Below are positions 1 to 7,954 of a stretch of 64,000 nucleotides of DNA, in pieces. The translations under genes were made by a program, and so were the position numbers. The DNA lies in NCBI GenBank assembly GCA_045601425.1, contig JAZRZP010000005.1:62001-126000 (forward strand), read 5' to 3'. Under the pieces are notes generated by a model. The model ran no database searches and was not told the origin of the DNA. It saw nothing but the letters and a program-made list of their open reading frames with translations. How positions within the stretch are numbered: the first letter of the stretch is position 1; each line of letters begins with the position of its first letter. The stretch is from UBA1219 sp045601425. GTDB taxonomy: Bacteria; Bacteroidota; Bacteroidia; Bacteroidales; P3.

Positions 1-2
1 GT

Positions 3-746
3 CCGGTATCCTTCCCTGTAATCATGACCATAAACGGACAAACACTGCACAACCACGACCACAACCACCAGCTCAAAGTCGGCCGCATGCTCGTCATGGA
101 TGCCGGTTGCGAAACCCCTATGCACTACTGCAGCGACATCACACGGTCGGTTCCTGTTGGCGGAAAATTCGACGAACGGCAGAAAACAATATATGAAATC
201 GTACTGGCTGCCAACATGGAAGCCATCCGCGTCGCCCGTCCGGGCACCACCTATCAGGAAGTACACACGGCAGCAAGCCGCGTTCTTGCACAAGGTTACA
301 AGGATTTGGGAATCCTCAAGGGAAACCTCGACGACATCGTTGCCAACGGAGCACACTCTCTGATGATGCCTCACGGCCTCGGCCACATGATGGGCCTCGA
401 TGTACACGACATGGAAAACTACGGAGAAATAAACGTCGGCTACGATGAAGAAACCGAACGCAGCAAACAGTTCGGCCTCGGCAGCCTCCGTTGCGGACGC
501 CGCCTGCAGAAAGGATTCGTCATCACCGACGAACCCGGATGCTATTTCATACCGGCACTCATCGACAAATGGCATAAAGAAGGAACAAACGCTCAGTTCA
601 TCAATTTCGACGTGCTGGAAAAATACAAGGATTTCGGCGGAATACGCATCGAAGACGACATCCTGATTACCGATAACGGATGCCGTGTACTCGGAAAACC
701 GATACCAAAAACGGTGAAGGAAATAGAAGAAACCATGCTCGGATAG
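3..746 (+). CDS. Xaa-Pro aminopeptidase, M24 family (5' end cut by window)
   Basis: C-terminal part of an M24 metallopeptidase of the aminopeptidase P type, which removes an N-terminal residue preceding proline. The frame is open to the left edge, so the start and the N-terminal creatinase-like domain lie outside the window. All five metal ligands expected for the family can be placed: Asp in MDAG, Asp in CSDITRS, His in PHGLGH, Glu in TDEPGCY and Glu in GIRIEDD. The second conserved His occurs in GLDVHD. A strong hairpin terminator follows the stop. The family call is firm; the physiological substrate cannot be told from sequence. Confidence 0.93.
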   Translation, partial: PVSFPVIMTINGQTLHNHDHNHQLKVGRMLVMDAGCETPMHYCSDITRSVPVGGKFDERQKTIYEIVLAANMEAIRVARPGTTYQEVHTAASRVLAQGYKDLGILKGNLDDIVANGAHSLMMPHGLGHMMGLDVHDMENYGEINVGYDEETERSKQFGLGSLRCGRRLQKGFVITDEPGCYFIPALIDKWHKEGTNAQFINFDVLEKYKDFGGIRIEDDILITDNGCRVLGKPIPKTVKEIEETMLG

Positions 747-768
747 CCGCAAAAAAACAAAACATACA

Positions 769-807
769 ACGGCTCCGCAACACTTGTGCAAGGAGCCGTT
801 TTTTTTG
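769..807 (+). terminator. Rho-independent terminator after the aminopeptidase
   Basis: An 8-bp stem (ACGGCTCC pairing with GGAGCCGT) encloses a short loop and is followed by a run of eight T. It closes the aminopeptidase transcript. From here to 931 the sequence is AT-rich and shows no gene. Confidence 0.85.
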
Positions 808-931
808 TAAAAAAACACCCATAAAAAAGACGTCAAAAGTTTTTTGCCGCTTATAAATCCAAGACAAACGCCTAAAATACAACACCTTAGTAAGCAAAAA
901 AAAACAATCGCAAAAAAAACACATATTTTTT

Positions 932-962
932 TTTGCAGTTTTAAAAAAAAAACGTAACTTTG
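932..962 (+). promoter_or_regulatory. Bacteroidota-type promoter of the Gly-Asn lipoprotein
   Basis: TTTG at 932-935 and TAACTTTG at 955-962 are separated by 19 bases, matching the Bacteroidota primary-sigma consensus TTTG-N19-TAnnTTTG. It lies about 80 bases before the lipoprotein start, giving an AT-rich leader with no clear structure. Confidence 0.75.
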
Positions 963-1044
963 CATTCCAAAAGTTTACAAAATAAACAGTTGGATTTTTA
1001 TTGAAAGTAATTAAACAAATTTTAAACTTTAAAACTTTTAGACA

Positions 1045-1821
1045 ATGAAAAAATTTTTCAGATTTTTGAGCGTTGCATTATTGGCAACAACAGTATGCGT
1101 AGCTTTAGCATCTTGCAGCAGCGAAGATGACGGTGCTGACGGCACTGAACAAAACGGTGATAACGGCGGTAATGGTGGTAATGGTGGCAACGGTGGCAAC
1201 GGCGGCAACGGCGGCAACGGCGGCGGCACTGGTAGCTTGACCGTAAAATTCGACAACGCAGCAGCTTGGACTCCTTTTTCCAGCGAAATTCTTTATCTTT
1301 ACTCCCAAGGTGCAGTTATTTGCGAGAACATGTTCGCTAATGACCCAAGCACATTCTCTGATGCTGAAGATGCAGACTGGGGTGCAAAAGCAGAATGTTT
1401 CATCAATCCTGCTACAGACGGCAGCTATACCGGTGATATCCAACAAGCAAGCCATATCAATTATTACACAAATTGCCACACTTATTTAATACTGACAACA
1501 TCCAACAATGACACTATAGAAATGGGTCAGTATTCTTACATTGGAAAGAATGGCGAAGATGAAATTTGCGGTAGTTTTACCGTTGAAGGTGCCAGTGTTG
1601 ACGCAACCAACATGACAGCTACATTCAGAGCAACTTACCCAATGTTGTCCGTTGCTGATTATTTCACAGGTGATCCATCAACACGCCGTACAATCATCAA
1701 AAACATGGTTATTTCTGTAGACAAGCAGCCCATGCAGGCTGTTGGCAAAAGTGCCATTAATTTCAGCAACAGCAATGTAAAAATCGCTCGCAATGCAAAA
1801 GCTGTAGCAGTAACCCGCTAA
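1045..1821 (+). CDS. lipoprotein with Gly-Gly-Asn repeat linker
   Basis: A 258-residue predicted lipoprotein of unknown function. A hydrophobic signal (residues 5-20) ends in the lipobox LASC with Cys24 as the lipidated residue. Next comes an acidic stretch (EDDGADG), then about 22 residues of repeated Gly-Gly-Asn, then a roughly 195-residue domain I do not recognise. The repeat looks like a flexible tether holding the domain away from the membrane. The gene stands alone, with a good promoter upstream and a hairpin terminator downstream, so it is probably monocistronic. The start is the first ATG after an 80-base leader. The overlapping proline-rich reading frame on the other strand is only a shadow of the repeat. 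Confidence 0.8.
   Translation: MKKFFRFLSVALLATTVCVALASCSSEDDGADGTEQNGDNGGNGGNGGNGGNGGNGGNGGGTGSLTVKFDNAAAWTPFSSEILYLYSQGAVICENMFANDPSTFSDAEDADWGAKAECFINPATDGSYTGDIQQASHINYYTNCHTYLILTTSNNDTIEMGQYSYIGKNGEDEICGSFTVEGASVDATNMTATFRATYPMLSVADYFTGDPSTRRTIIKNMVISVDKQPMQAVGKSAINFSNSNVKIARNAKAVAVTR
1162..1227 (+). repeat. in-frame tandem repeat coding for Gly-Gly-Asn
   Basis: About seven copies of a 9-base unit of the form AAYGGYGGY sit in frame, with mostly synonymous T/C differences at third positions. The 3' copies are nearly identical (AACGGCGGC), which suggests recent unit duplication. Change in copy number would keep the frame and alter only linker length. Confidence 0.8.
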
Positions 1822-1850
1822 GGATACTCAAAAAAAAACAACTTATAAAA

Positions 1851-1879
1851 AAACTCCCTAAAAAACAGGGAGTTTTTTT
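1851..1879 (+). terminator. hairpin terminator after the Gly-Asn lipoprotein
   Basis: AAACTCCCT pairs with AGGGAGTTT around a seven-base loop and is followed by a T run. It lies only about 20 bases before the next start codon at 1899. Confidence 0.8.
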
Positions 1880-1898
1880 AATTAAACCACAAACATCC

Positions 1899-2288
1899 AT
1901 GAACATGAAACTTGCAATCGCAACATTGGCGATAAGTACGGTTCTGCTGGTTTCCTGCAAAAGCGAAGAGGAAAAAGTCGCAGACATTGCACAGGACTAC
2001 CTCGAAGCAGTAACAAACTACCATGTAGACAAGGCAAAAGAATACGCTTCAGCTGATTTCAGATCCATATTGGAAACAATGGCTTACTTCTTGAGCGTGA
2101 CACCAAAAGAAAAGCTCGATGCCACACTGCCAAACGAAATCACCATCAACAAAACATTACTGAATGCCGACACTGCCATCGTATATTTTCATTCCAAAAA
2201 TCCGAGCAACGAATGCGATGCTCAGCTGAAAATGATTAAAACCGACGGTAAATGGCTCGTTTACGACCAAGGAGAGACCGTGAAATAA
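1899..2288 (+). CDS. small lipoprotein, DUF4878/lumazine-binding-like
   Basis: A 129-residue predicted lipoprotein. The signal segment ends LLVSC, placing the lipid Cys at residue 20, followed by charged KSEEEK. The rest is a helix then strands pattern (IAQDYLEAVTNYHVDKAKEY ... GKWLVYDQG) typical of the small cone-shaped NTF2-like domains annotated DUF4878 or DUF3828 in Bacteroidales lipoproteins; no catalytic residues stand out. A hairpin terminator lies about 20 bases upstream and no consensus promoter was found between, so its transcription is unclear. A second in-frame ATG at 1905 is possible. The domain assignment is inference from pattern, not from an alignment. Confidence 0.7.
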   Translation: MNMKLAIATLAISTVLLVSCKSEEEKVADIAQDYLEAVTNYHVDKAKEYASADFRSILETMAYFLSVTPKEKLDATLPNEITINKTLLNADTAIVYFHSKNPSNECDAQLKMIKTDGKWLVYDQGETVK

Positions 2289-2295
2289 CGGGGAA

Positions 2296-2327
2296 TTTGC
2301 ACACGTCGGGGAAAAAGCGTATCTTTG
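2296..2327 (+). promoter_or_regulatory. promoter of the T9SS serine protease gene
   Basis: TTTG at 2296-2299 and TATCTTTG at 2320-2327 are spaced by 20 bases, an excellent Bacteroidota promoter. It lies about 50 bases before the ATG at 2376. Confidence 0.75.
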
Positions 2328-2375
2328 CAAGCTGTTTCACATCCGTACTAATCATATGTTTAAATACATCCGAAT

Positions 2376-4613
2376 ATGAAGAGACTGACGATTCTTCTCT
2401 GTGCCGTGCTTGTTTCCGGCACGCTTACGGCACAAATAAACCGCGGAGGCGAACCATACGCCTTTTCGCACCCTGTCGGCAACCCTGCCGAAGTAACAAT
2501 GCCTGCTGTTGACGTGCAGAAATACATCGACGAAGATGAAGCAGAAAGCCGGAACAACGACGGCATCAAGAGACCTTTCCGCTTCGGAGCGGAACTCAAC
2601 GTGAACATTTCACCGGAAAACACTGGCTCTTGGAAAACCCTGCCCGACGGCGGACACCTGTGGCAACTCCGCATCACTTCCGAAGGTGCCAAGTCGCTGA
2701 ATTTCATTTTCGACAGGTTTTACATCCCTGAAGGAGGCAGAGTATTCATCTACACTCCCGACAGGAAATACGTTGCCGGAGCATTCACACACCAAAGCCT
2801 GAACCCCGAACGCGTATTCTCTACCTCGCTATATCCGGGAAATTCGGTAATAATAGAATGCTACGAACCTCTTTCGGCCACCGGTGAGACTGACATTTCA
2901 TTGTCAACGGTAGTACATGGCTACCGCAACTTCTTGTTCGGCACCGACAAAGGAAACTATGGAAATTCCGGAAGCTGCAACATAAACATCAACTGCCCCG
3001 AAGGTGCCGGCTGGCAGACGGAAAAACGCGCCGTGGCACTGATTCTGAAAGGCGGATATGCTCACTGCACCGGTACACTCATAAACAACACCTCCAACGA
3101 CGGCACACCGTATTTCCTCACGGCCTACCACTGCATAGACGGATACAGTCCTTCGACCTTTGTATTCGTATTCAAAAACGAAGCCAACTCATGCAGCGGA
3201 ACCACAGGGCCTACGATTTACACCCTTAACAATGCTTCAGTCATTGCCAGCGGTTCGAATTCCGACTTCGCACTGCTCCGCCTGAACGACACCGTCCCGT
3301 TAAGCTACAACCCATATTATGCCGGATGGTCGAGAACAAGTTCTGCCGCCACTTCGGCAGCCGGCATACACCACCCGAGCGGCGACGTGAAGAAAATCTC
3401 ACTCACCGGACGCCTGTCAAGCAGCTCATACAACGGCAGCAGCGATGACGGCACCCACTGGAAAGTATCACCATGGACCGACGGTACTACCGAAGGTGGC
3501 TCGTCTGGCTCGGCAATATTCAACCAGAACCACCTCATCGTAGGCCAGCTCCACGGAGGTACGGCAAGCTGCAACGAGCCTCAGGGAGTCGACTACTACG
3601 GGAAAATAGCGTATTCGTGGACAAACAACTCGGCATCTTCATCGTCGGCAAGACTCAAAGACTGGCTCGACCCCAACAACACAGGTGCCACCACATGCCA
3701 AGGCTACGACCCCTGCACATCATCGATGACTAACAACGCAAAAATTTCCGATGACAGCACCATTACAGAAATATGCGGAAACACCGGTGTGGTTCCCAAA
3801 ATAGAAATCACGAACCGCGGCAACAGTACCCTCAGCACTCTGGTTCTGAAATGCAGCCTCGACGGTCAGCTTATTCAGACAGCGAACTGGTCTGGCAATC
3901 TGTCTTTGAACAATACCGACAGATATTCGTTCCGCCGAATCCGCAACCTTGCAGCCGGGAACCACTCCATAAAGATATGGAGCGAACTGCCCAACAACAG
4001 CAGCGACGAAGACCGTTCCGACGACACCGTAAACGTGCAGTTAAGCGTAACCGACGGATTTCAGGTCGGATACCGTGCAAGAACATCATTCAACATGAGT
4101 TATTTCTCTTCTGTAATATCGTGGACAGTGAAGGACGAACAGGGCAATACCGTTTTTCAGAAATCATCCATGCCAAGTCAGGAAATATCCGAAACCGATT
4201 GCCTCCCTGAAGGATGCTACACAATGTACATAACCTACAACAGATACATTAGTTCATACAAGCAGTCGTTCATGTTCGAAGGACTTGTGGGCGGAGAAGT
4301 CGTGGCTTCCGGTGCAGGAGTCGACAGCCTTCGTTTCTGCACAAGCGATCTGAAGATAAACACATCAAACGGTGATTTCGGGATAAAGATATTTCCAAAT
4401 CCGACAAGCAATGACAAGTCTGTAGCCATTTCTACCGAAGCCAATGTCCGTGATTACCAAATACTTGACATGGCAGGAAAAATATGTCTTTGCGGTAAAA
4501 TGGAAAACGGCTTTGCGAACGTCTCTCTGTCGGGATTTTCCGAAGGCATTTACCTGATACGCGTATTCGGAGAGGACGGGTCAGCATCACGAAAGCTCAT
4601 TGTCGGCAAATAA
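2376..4613 (+). CDS. secreted trypsin-like serine protease with T9SS sorting domain
   Basis: A 745-residue exported protease. The signal peptide (residues 1-19, ending TLTA) leaves Gln20 as the likely mature N-terminus. After a propeptide-like beta region (to about residue 200) comes a chymotrypsin-fold domain related to lysyl endopeptidases. The triad fits His252 in LTAYHC, Asp297 in NSDFALLRL and Ser377 in GGSSGSA. Paired cysteines resemble the disulfides of secreted S1 proteases. A CARDB-like beta domain follows, then a C-terminal type A sorting domain (FGIKIFPNPTS to KLIVGK), which marks export by the type IX system and surface attachment or release. It has its own promoter. Lys or Arg specificity cannot be decided by eye. 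Confidence 0.88.
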   Translation: MKRLTILLCAVLVSGTLTAQINRGGEPYAFSHPVGNPAEVTMPAVDVQKYIDEDEAESRNNDGIKRPFRFGAELNVNISPENTGSWKTLPDGGHLWQLRITSEGAKSLNFIFDRFYIPEGGRVFIYTPDRKYVAGAFTHQSLNPERVFSTSLYPGNSVIIECYEPLSATGETDISLSTVVHGYRNFLFGTDKGNYGNSGSCNININCPEGAGWQTEKRAVALILKGGYAHCTGTLINNTSNDGTPYFLTAYHCIDGYSPSTFVFVFKNEANSCSGTTGPTIYTLNNASVIASGSNSDFALLRLNDTVPLSYNPYYAGWSRTSSAATSAAGIHHPSGDVKKISLTGRLSSSSYNGSSDDGTHWKVSPWTDGTTEGGSSGSAIFNQNHLIVGQLHGGTASCNEPQGVDYYGKIAYSWTNNSASSSSARLKDWLDPNNTGATTCQGYDPCTSSMTNNAKISDDSTITEICGNTGVVPKIEITNRGNSTLSTLVLKCSLDGQLIQTANWSGNLSLNNTDRYSFRRIRNLAAGNHSIKIWSELPNNSSDEDRSDDTVNVQLSVTDGFQVGYRARTSFNMSYFSSVISWTVKDEQGNTVFQKSSMPSQEISETDCLPEGCYTMYITYNRYISSYKQSFMFEGLVGGEVVASGAGVDSLRFCTSDLKINTSNGDFGIKIFPNPTSNDKSVAISTEANVRDYQILDMAGKICLCGKMENGFANVSLSGFSEGIYLIRVFGEDGSASRKLIVGK

Positions 4614-4653
4614 ACAGCCATAGAGACGTTTTTATACACTGGTTGATATATTT

Positions 4654-4682
4654 TACGGGCAGGTTCGAAGAACCTGCCCGTA
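4654..4682. terminator. perfect hairpin after the protease gene
   Basis: A perfect 13-bp stem (TACGGGCAGGTTC and its complement) closes on a three-base GAA loop. It lacks a long T run on either strand but lies about 40 bases after the protease stop, so it may end that transcript or protect its 3' end. The rest of 4614-4934 shows no gene apart from the minus-strand terminator near 4890. Confidence 0.5.
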
Positions 4683-4866
4683 ATGCTTTATTTTCACTTT
4701 CCGTTCTCAAGACATGTTCATACGCCGTAAATAGATTTTTCCATATTCAGCCCCCAAGAGCAGTTCCGTGGCATTCCTCACTGCCACGCCACACCACAAA
4801 GAACCCTGCACACAGAATAAAAAAACTTTAGGATTGCAAGCAGGCTGTTTTAAATTACATCAATGG

Positions 4867-4906
4867 CAGAAAAGAAAAAGAGGTGAAGGTAGGACCTTCA
4901 CCTCTT
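4867..4906 (-). terminator. terminator of the exb operon
   Basis: AAGAGGTGAAGGT pairs with ACCTTCACCTCTT (13 bp, loop AGG). Read on the minus strand it is followed by TTTTCTTTT, so it ends the transcript of the exbB-exbD operon, whose last gene stops at 4935. Confidence 0.85.
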
Positions 4907-4934
4907 ATATACAAATTAAAAGAAATGGTGAGAC

Positions 4935-5396
4935 TTACTTGCCTCTGCGCGAAGTAGTGTAAATAAGTCTGAAAGCACCGTTTCTACGGAGTTCTTGCTT
5001 AATGTCGGAAATTGTACCCATTTCAACTTCCTGGTCAGCCTTGATGGAAGTGGACAGAAAAGGTCTGTCTTCTTCGGAACGGCTGGCACGTTCAGATTCT
5101 ATGAAGTCGGCGATATCGGCGACATCAGCAATCTGGTCGTTGAGCTGGATACGTGGTGCGGAACCGTATTTTTCCGGTTCCATCGGCACACCGACATTGA
5201 TATAGCTTACCAAGGACTTTTTCTCTAATTTCTGTACTTCGGTAGCTTGCGGGACTTTTATCTTTACAATGAGGCTGCTTTCACGCATTGTGGTGATAAC
5301 CATAAAGAAGAACAGCAGCATGAAGATGATGTCCGACATAGAACCCATGTTCAGACCTGGAGTTTCGTTACTTTTCTGTTTTTTAAATCTTGCCAT
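4935..5396 (-). CDS. exbD: ExbD/TolR-type biopolymer transport protein (second copy)
   Basis: A 153-residue ExbD/TolR protein: a short cytoplasmic N-terminus, one transmembrane helix (about residues 20-37, SMSDIIFMLLFFFMVITT) and a periplasmic domain. The Asp in SMSD is the conserved membrane aspartate that couples proton flow to work. It forms part of a stator-type motor that energises TonB-dependent outer-membrane transport or a Tol-like process. Its start overlaps the stop of the upstream exbD as TGATG, so the two are probably translationally coupled. Two adjacent, divergent ExbD copies are common in Bacteroidota. The periplasmic part ends RRNGAFRLIYTTSRRGK. Confidence 0.9.
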   Translation of the reverse strand: MARFKKQKSNETPGLNMGSMSDIIFMLLFFFMVITTMRESSLIVKIKVPQATEVQKLEKKSLVSYINVGVPMEPEKYGSAPRIQLNDQIADVADIADFIESERASRSEEDRPFLSTSIKADQEVEMGTISDIKQELRRNGAFRLIYTTSRRGK

Positions 5397-5974
5397 CAGT
5401 CATTTCCTCCTATCTTTGTGGGTTCGGCTTCCGAAATTGATACGGGTATTGCCTTGTCAATAGCATCGCGCTGTTCCTGAGAAGCATCGGTATATTTCTT
5501 GCCGAATTTTATATGACAGAGTTCGTCACGCATTTCATTAACAGCGGCAGTAAGTTCGTTTTGAACCTGAATGTACATATTGTAGGAAGTACCTCTATCG
5601 TTCTGTAAAGAAATAACACCTTTTGAAACATCATATTCGCCCAACAGGGGAATATCCTGTTTCATTTTTTCGGGGAGATTGTCCAGATTCTTGGGGTTAC
5701 CCAAAAATTCCTTGGCTCTATCCTTCAAGTCTTCCAAGTTTCCGACTTCACCGTCGAAAAGAAGCATATCCTGACTGTTGATTTTCACAACAAAGATGTT
5801 TCTTTTGTGAATTTCAGGAATATCTTCCTGCTTTTCGGGAGCCGGAGGCGGCAGACGTCTCGATATACCCATATCGGTGTTGATTGACGAAGTCATGAGG
5901 AAGAACGTCAACAACAGGAACGAGATGTCGGCCATTGAGCTTGTATTTAATCCGGGTGTTGATTTTTTAGCCAT
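5396..5974 (-). CDS. exbD: ExbD/TolR-type biopolymer transport protein (first copy)
   Basis: A 192-residue ExbD/TolR protein. It has the same design as its downstream neighbour, with the motif SSMADISFLLLTFFLMT (conserved membrane Asp at about residue 16) followed by a longer periplasmic domain with a Pro-rich start (RRLPPPAPEKQ). It lies between a small membrane protein gene (4-base gap) and the second exbD (one-base overlap). Likely a heteromeric partner in the ExbB-ExbD complex. The ATG at 5974 is the only good start. Whether the complex serves TonB or another process cannot be told here; a TonB lies at about 30.1 kb. Confidence 0.9.
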   Translation of the reverse strand: MAKKSTPGLNTSSMADISFLLLTFFLMTSSINTDMGISRRLPPPAPEKQEDIPEIHKRNIFVVKINSQDMLLFDGEVGNLEDLKDRAKEFLGNPKNLDNLPEKMKQDIPLLGEYDVSKGVISLQNDRGTSYNMYIQVQNELTAAVNEMRDELCHIKFGKKYTDASQEQRDAIDKAIPVSISEAEPTKIGGND

Positions 5975-5977
5975 AAT

Positions 5978-6424
5978 TTATTTCTTTTTTATCAATTTAG
6001 CGACTTCTGTGTAAACAATTGCCAGAATCGAGATTCCGAAAAGGATGTAAACCGAGATGCATGCGGCACCCACGAGTTTGCTTGCACCTTCCGAAAGGTT
6101 GTTCTTCTGCAACAATACTTCAGACACGTCAGTACTGCTTGCACAAAGCCACGAAATCAAAAATATAACAACCATTGCAACGACAATGCCGAGTACTTTT
6201 ATTGCGGATTTTCTGTCGTTCTTGAAGCTTTTTGCCCAATTCCAGATGGCGAATCCCAATATAGCTACCAGCGAGAGTATCACGATGGCGTACATAATGT
6301 AAGCTGCGACCCCGAATAAGGAGTCATTGGTCTGGTTCAATGCAAAGAGGACAGCGAAAACACCAGCCAATATTGCAACGACCAAACTTGCTATCAATAC
6401 TATTTTTCTTGTTTTTTCTTGCAT
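5978..6424 (-). CDS. membrane protein of the exb operon
   Basis: A 148-residue integral membrane protein with four predicted helices (about residues 8-28, 38-64, 76-94 and 118-143) and a Lys-rich C-terminus. I do not recognise a named domain. It lies between exbB (53-base gap) and the first exbD (4-base gap) on the same strand, so it is surely co-transcribed and probably an accessory subunit of the same inner-membrane motor. Similar small membrane proteins occur between exbB and exbD in other Bacteroidota; this is recalled, not searched. It has no obvious catalytic or metal-binding motif. Confidence 0.75.
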   Translation of the reverse strand: MQEKTRKIVLIASLVVAILAGVFAVLFALNQTNDSLFGVAAYIMYAIVILSLVAILGFAIWNWAKSFKNDRKSAIKVLGIVVAMVVIFLISWLCASSTDVSEVLLQKNNLSEGASKLVGAACISVYILFGISILAIVYTEVAKLIKKK

Positions 6425-6476
6425 AACAGTTTAAGGATTAAAGGGTTAATTAATTGTTTTTCTTGTCCTTACACTA

Positions 6477-7304
6477 TTATTTGTTGTTTTTTACCAAAAT
6501 ATCCATAAAAGTGATAGAACCGTCTTCCATTTGGTTTACCAAACTTTCGATTTTGCTAACGATATAGTTGTAGAATATTTGAAGGATGATGGCAACGATA
6601 AGACCGAATACGGTTGTCAACAAAGCCACTTTCATACCACCGGCAACAACGGTCGGGCTGATATCACCAGCTGCTTCGATATCATCGAAAGCCTGAACCA
6701 TTCCGACAACTGTTCCGAGGAATCCGAATGAAGGAGCCAAGGCTATGAACAATGCAATCCAAGTAAGGTTGCTTTCCAAACGTGCCATTTGTACACCGCC
6801 GTAGGAAGTGATGGCTTTTTCCACATTTTCAAGACCTTCGTCGATGCGGTCCAAACCCTGATAGAAAATGCTTGCTACAGGACCTCTTGTGTTGCGGCAG
6901 ATGTCTTTTGCACCTTCGTAATCTTTTGCAGCAACTTTTGCTTCGATTTCGCCGAGAAGTTTCTTAACGTTAGTTGTGGCCATGTTCAGGTAAAGAACGC
7001 GTTCGATAACCAATGCCATACCGAATATGAGACACAGCAATACGGGAGTCATCCAGCCTGCACCACCTTGGATGTATTTTTCTTTCAATACTTGGTGGAA
7101 AGATTTTGTTTCTGCCAACTCGTCGGTTACTGCTGCTTCTTCAGCCGGTGCTTCTTCAGCTACAACTTCGGCTGCTGCTGTATCTTCAGTGGCTTCTACG
7201 GTTTCTTCAGCTGCTGGAGCTGGAGCATCTTGTGCTTGTACACTGTTAAAATTGGTGAATGTCAATAATCCTACTATCGACAACAAAGCAATTACTTTTT
7301 TCAT
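6477..7304 (-). CDS. exbB: ExbB/TolQ/MotA-family proton channel with Ala/Glu-rich N-terminus
   Basis: A 275-residue proton-channel subunit and first gene of the exb operon. A cleavable-looking signal (MKKVIALL ... SVQA, cut before Gln25) is followed by about 45 residues made mostly of Ala, Glu, Val and Thr, then the MotA/TolQ/ExbB core: TM1 at about 83-103, a cytoplasmic loop, and the conserved pair of helices from about 180 (LAPSFGFLGTVVGMVQAF) and 225 (MKVALLTTVFGLIVAIIL). The signal plus acidic periplasmic segment is an addition over the minimal family. It should assemble with the two downstream ExbD proteins and, for TonB function, with the TonB at 30.1 kb. Confidence 0.92.
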   Translation of the reverse strand: MKKVIALLSIVGLLTFTNFNSVQAQDAPAPAAEETVEATEDTAAAEVVAEEAPAEEAAVTDELAETKSFHQVLKEKYIQGGAGWMTPVLLCLIFGMALVIERVLYLNMATTNVKKLLGEIEAKVAAKDYEGAKDICRNTRGPVASIFYQGLDRIDEGLENVEKAITSYGGVQMARLESNLTWIALFIALAPSFGFLGTVVGMVQAFDDIEAAGDISPTVVAGGMKVALLTTVFGLIVAIILQIFYNYIVSKIESLVNQMEDGSITFMDILVKNNK

Positions 7305-7365
7305 GATAATTTAAAATGTTAATTTTTAATTAGTTACTTGATTTCTCGTTTTGAATTATGTTCTG

Positions 7366-7373
7366 CAAATATA
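7366..7373 (-). promoter_or_regulatory. -7 element for the exb operon
   Basis: On the minus strand this reads TATATTTG, the TAnnTTTG element, about 60 bases before the exbB start. No well-spaced TTTG box was found; a TTTG at 7389-7392 is only 15 bases away. The remaining gap up to 7453 is T-rich with no gene. Confidence 0.55.
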
Positions 7374-7453
7374 CCAAGATATTTTCAACAAAAAAAGATT
7401 TTTTTTACTTTTTTTTTCTTTTTTCAGGTTTCCGTTTTTTATACACCTGTTTT

Positions 7454-7951
7454 TCAACCGTTTACAATGTCACGTTTTTCAAAAAAAATTCCTTCGTCTT
7501 TCGGGAACCCATAGCGTTTTTGTGCTTTTTCTCTGTCAAACAAATGGTATTTCACATCGGATTCCGTGAAAATATTTCCTTCCGGACTTTCCAAAACCGT
7601 GTGCAAAGTTGCCAAGCGGCCTTCAAGGCTGATGACCTTTGCCTTCGCGGTAACCAATGATTCGTTGGAGTACAACGGTTTGAGGTAGTCGGTCAACATT
7701 TGCACAGTCACACCGGACGTGTGCAGTTTTATGTTCACAGCCCACGAGGCGACTTCGTCGAGGATGGTGCTCTGTATTCCGCCGTGCACGATACCCTGAT
7801 AGCCCTCGTACTGCCACGACGGCTGCCAGTCGGCACACACCCAGTCGCCATCTTCATAAAATCGCAGGTGCAGTCCTGCTGGGTTGGAAGGCGAACAGGC
7901 AAAGCAGCGGAATCCGGAATTACCGGCAAAAGGGTTGTTTATCGGTCTCAT
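7454..7951 (-). CDS. PaaI-type hotdog thioesterase
   Basis: A 165-residue single hotdog-fold protein of the PaaI/4HBT group, which hydrolyses acyl- or aryl-CoA thioesters in the cytoplasm. The core motif is GIVHGGIQSTILDEVASW (about residues 53-70), carrying the HGG turn and the Asp/Glu used in catalysis. A Cys pair (CFAC) and the phrase NPAGLHLRF near the N-terminus are shared with many annotated PaaI proteins. It starts three bases after the stop of the polyprenyl synthase gene, so it is the last gene of a tgt-synthase-thioesterase operon. The substrate is unknown; a link to isoprenoid turnover would be speculation. Confidence 0.85.
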   Translation of the reverse strand: MRPINNPFAGNSGFRCFACSPSNPAGLHLRFYEDGDWVCADWQPSWQYEGYQGIVHGGIQSTILDEVASWAVNIKLHTSGVTVQMLTDYLKPLYSNESLVTAKAKVISLEGRLATLHTVLESPEGNIFTESDVKYHLFDREKAQKRYGFPKDEGIFFEKRDIVNG

Positions 7952-7954
7952 GAT

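Noticed and set aside
1162..1227. possible CRISPR-like array
   Set aside because: Units are 9 bases, contiguous and in frame within a lipoprotein gene; there are no spacers or cas genes.
1038..1256. proline-rich minus-strand frame (repeated PPLPPL) over the Gly-Asn repeat
   Set aside because: It is the reverse complement of the Gly-Gly-Asn repeat and has no other support.
4614..4934. short plus-strand frames in the gap after the protease gene
   Set aside because: They run through the hairpin and the minus-strand terminator and show no coding pattern.
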